A DNA stretch of 11,165 bases, from the NCBI GenBank assembly GCA_013054445.1, contig JAAMPI010001709.1, forward strand, positions 1 through 11,165. Direction: 5' to 3'. Made by a program: the position numbers and the translations under genes. Each line of letters starts with the position of its first letter. The first letter of the stretch is position 1. Below the pieces are notes generated by a model that saw nothing but the letters and a program-made list of their open reading frames with translations, had not been told where the DNA came from and did no database searches. This document shows, one piece after another, positions 9,563-11,165 of the stretch. The stretch is from Cudoniella acicularis (lineage: Eukaryota; Ascomycota; Leotiomycetes; Helotiales; Helotiaceae).

Positions 9563-9955
9563 GGAGACCCCGCCGGACCCCGTGAACTGACCTCGCTTAG
9601 GAGAGGACTGTAGTGATACCCCCCTCTTTTCGCTAAGTTCGCACCTCCCTCTCTTGAATTCTTTCTGGAGATAATAACTAAATCTTTTAAGAGTTTGGGC
9701 TGACGGAAGGAGGAACCATGTATGATTCAACTATGGTTACCTAAGACAGCTTCGTAGAAAATAACGCAGCTTCTAGGGGTTATTTTGGAGAAGAGGTTAG
9801 TAGTAGCTGGGGGTGCTGGCATCCGCCTGGGGGTATAATTAGTATCACTATCCCTTGACTTCTCGGCAAGCGAGTTCCGGGGATTGGGGCAAGTCTCAAC
9901 TTCCCAATTAAAAGGAGTCACCAAGGAGTCTCCAAGGGGTCTCCGAGGGGTCTCC
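9563..9955. repeat. Diverged inverted repeat of about 400 bp (possible MITE-like remnant)
   Basis: The left arm 9578-9624 (CCCCGTGAACT ... CGCTTAGG ... TAGTGATACCCCCC) resembles the reverse complement of 9829-9882 (CCCCGGAACTCGCTTG ... ATAGTGATACTAATTATACCCCC). In addition, GGAGACCCC at 9563-9571 is the reverse complement of GGGGTCTCC at 9936-9944 and 9947-9955. The arms carry small insertions and deletions. No open frame of note lies between them, and I could not identify target-site duplications. Confidence 0.4.
9807..9882 (+). promoter_or_regulatory. Cluster of three CreA-type (SYGGRG) motifs upstream of the transporter
   Basis: CTGGGG at 9807-9812, CTGGGG at 9827-9832 and CCGGGG at 9877-9882 match the consensus for the carbon-catabolite repressor CreA/Mig1. 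Clustering and a downstream sugar transporter make regulation plausible. The motif is short, the sites lie 520-600 bases from the ATG, and two of them fall within the right arm of the inverted repeat. Confidence 0.3.
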
Positions 9956-9957
9956 AC
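9914..9957 (+). repeat. Four tandem 11-bp repeats, GGRGTCWCCRA type
   Basis: The units are GGAGTCACCAA, GGAGTCTCCAA, GGGGTCTCCGA and GGGGTCTCCAC. The third and fourth share the GGGG start and are preceded by A, giving AGGGG, which matches the stress-response element core. The array lies about 450 bases upstream of the transporter ATG. Confidence 0.85.
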
Positions 9958-10016
9958 GTAACCTCGACCACCATGCGGCGCTAATTTTTCGCGATAAGTT
10001 TCCAACATGAGGCTCA

Positions 10017-10060
10017 GAAAGCTGCTAGAAAGCTGCTAGAAAGCTGCCAGAAAGCTGCCG
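10017..10060 (+). repeat. Four tandem 11-bp repeats, GAAAGCTGCYR type
   Basis: The units are GAAAGCTGCTA, GAAAGCTGCTA, GAAAGCTGCCA and GAAAGCTGCCG, with changes accumulating towards the 3' end. The array sits 59 bases after the first 11-bp array and about 345 bases upstream of the transporter ATG. Its sequence differs from the first array, but unit length and copy number are the same. Confidence 0.9.
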
Positions 10061-10294
10061 ACGCTGGGCCGTGGCCTTTCGGACCGAGTTAACATCGACT
10101 AGCAGATTCTAGACAAGAGCAGCCAAGTCCAACCACATCCAAAGGCTTTGGTGGCCCAGAATACTCCAGATCGTCTCCACAACCCCGCGTACCCAGCCCG
10201 TCCAAAAGTCTCTTGGGGAAAGCACCGAGCGAGACTTCGCGCCTGCCTCTTAGCTTAGCCCCTGGTCGCGTGCCCCGTGCCCCCTTGACTTTCC

Positions 10295-10300
10295 TATATG
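10295..10300 (+). promoter_or_regulatory. Possible TATA element of the sugar transporter gene
   Basis: TATATG lies 109 bases upstream of the ATG at 10404 and is followed by a C/T-rich leader. It is a weak match and the call rests mainly on spacing. Confidence 0.3.
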
Positions 10301-10303
10301 AAC

Positions 10304-10384
10304 ATGCCCTCGCCGTTTGGCAGAATACTTCCTCTGCAGACTCTCCTCACATCGTCTTTTACAACCCTGGGTCATCTTTACTAA
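10304..10384 (+). other. Short upstream ORF in the transporter leader
   Basis: ATG 10304 opens a 26-codon frame that ends with TAA at 10382-10384, 19 bases before the transporter ATG and in a different frame. It would matter only if transcription starts upstream of 10304. The candidate TATA element at 10295 would place the start later, so this is uncertain. Confidence 0.25.
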
Positions 10385-10403
10385 CAAAGTCAAGCTCGCC
10401 AAG

Positions 10404-11165
10404 ATGTCTGAAGGAATTCGGAGAGGAACGCTTCAAACAACTGACGATGTCAACCGCATCGAAGCTCCAGTTACCTGGAAGGCCTACTTGATCTGCGCCT
10501 TCGCCTCATTCGGTGGTATCTTCTTCGGATACGACTCTGGATATATCAACGGTGTCAATGGATCCCCGGAATTCTACAAACTCGTCGAAGGAGCCACTGC
10601 AACCGAGCTTAGCTCATCTCACCAATCTCTCATCGTCTCCATCCTTTCCGCTGGTACTTTCTTCGGTGCTCTCATTGCTGGTGATGTCGCCGAGAGAATT
10701 GGTCGAAAATGGACTGTCATTATAGGCTGCTTGATCTACATTATCGGTGTTGTCATTCAAATGATTACTGGTCCCGAGGTTAATGCTCTTGGAGCCATTG
10801 TCGCTGGACGTTTGATTGCTGGCCTCGGTGTCGGATTCGAATCTGCCATTGTCATCTTGTACATGAGTGAAATTGTGAGTTTTTTTGCTTCCCTTTTCCT
10901 AAATTTTCTAACGATCTCGGCAGTGTCCCAAGAAGATTCGCGGAGCTCTCGTTGCTGGATACCAATTTTGCATCACCATCGGTCTCTTGCTGGCTGCTTG
11001 CGTTGTCTACGGCACTGAGAACCGCCCAGATACTTCATCATACCGTATCCCAATTGGTCTTCAATTCGCCTGGGGTATCATCCTCGGAGGTGGCTTGATG
11101 TTCCTTCCAGACTCTCCCCGTTATTTCGTCAAGAGAGGAAATCTCGATCGCGCTGCCAATTCCCT
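10404..11165 (+). CDS. MFS hexose/sugar transporter, 5' part (runs off window)
   Basis: It is a plasma-membrane sugar importer of the major facilitator superfamily, sugar porter family, probably a proton-coupled or facilitative hexose transporter. ATG 10404 has a good context (GCCAAGATG) and starts a short hydrophilic N-terminus. An in-frame ATG at 10317 adds 29 residues of leader-like sequence and is rejected. Residues 26-48 form the first membrane helix with GGIFFGYDSG. The cytoplasmic loop motif GDVAERIGRK is at 93-102, followed by helices with GRLIAGLGVGFES. Exon 1 ends after Ile157. A 49-nt intron (10875-10923, GTGAGT donor, CTAAC branch site, CAG acceptor) splits EI from CPKKIRGALVAGYQFCITIG. 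Exon 2 is open to the window end and includes FLPDSPRYFVKRG, the sugar-porter PESPR-type motif. About 237 of a usual 520-560 residues are present, with no lesion. Substrate cannot be told from sequence alone. Confidence 0.95.

Larger units (their letters stand above)
7930..10403. other. Long intergenic region upstream of the sugar transporter
   Basis: About 2.5 kb with no recognisable gene. An ATG-started frame at 8064-8423 could encode 119 residues, basic at the N-terminus and proline-rich at the C-terminus. It has no family signature and I do not call it a gene. Two T9 runs split by a G lie at 7994-8012, a CACGTG E-box at 9349-9354, and a CGACGTCG palindrome at 9376-9383. The hairpin, inverted repeat, 11-bp arrays and candidate promoter sites are listed separately. 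Confidence 0.5.

Noticed and set aside
10317..10403. 29-residue N-terminal extension of the sugar transporter from ATG 10317
   Set aside because: The extra residues are not like the family N-terminus, while ATG 10404 has a better context and gives the usual short hydrophilic start before the first helix.

Overview
The window looks like nuclear DNA of a filamentous ascomycete (Pezizomycotina). The evidence is short GT-AG introns (about 40-71 nt) with CTAAC/CTGAC-type branch sites, long AT-rich intergenic stretches, and three recognisable fungal families. These are a heme-thiolate (chloroperoxidase-like) peroxidase, a GH5 endoglucanase of the fungal EGII/Cel5A type, and an MFS hexose transporter. 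A Leotiomycete is my guess from the style of these proteins. It is inference and was not tested.

Layout. (1) Positions 3-923 hold the 3' part of an acidic, low-complexity protein gene whose frame is cut by a TAG at 126-128. (2) Positions 924-4096 are about 3.2 kb with no recognisable gene. (3) Positions 4097-5414 hold a heme-thiolate peroxidase gene, nearly full length. A frameshift lies just after its signal peptide and an in-frame TGA just before the heme-ligand PCP motif. (4) Positions 5415-6309 are intergenic. (5) Positions 6310-7929 hold a GH5 endoglucanase pseudogene. All its introns and both catalytic glutamates can still be traced, but it carries two nonsense codons, two single-base-type frameshifts and two small duplications. 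(6) Positions 7930-10403 are a long intergenic region with a hairpin plus T-tract, a diverged inverted repeat of about 400 bp, and two neighbouring arrays of four 11-bp repeats. (7) Positions 10404-11165 hold the intact 5' half of a hexose/sugar transporter gene, which runs off the window.

Taken together, two adjacent genes for secreted enzymes (an oxidative peroxidase and a cellulase) appear to be decaying, next to an apparently intact sugar-uptake gene. That pattern would fit relaxed selection on extracellular degradation, but one locus cannot prove it. Assembly error must also be excluded, especially for the peroxidase and the first gene. I found no CRISPR array, rRNA or convincing tRNA, and no clearly new multi-gene system. 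The most unusual non-coding signals are the paired 11-bp arrays and the inverted repeat upstream of the transporter.
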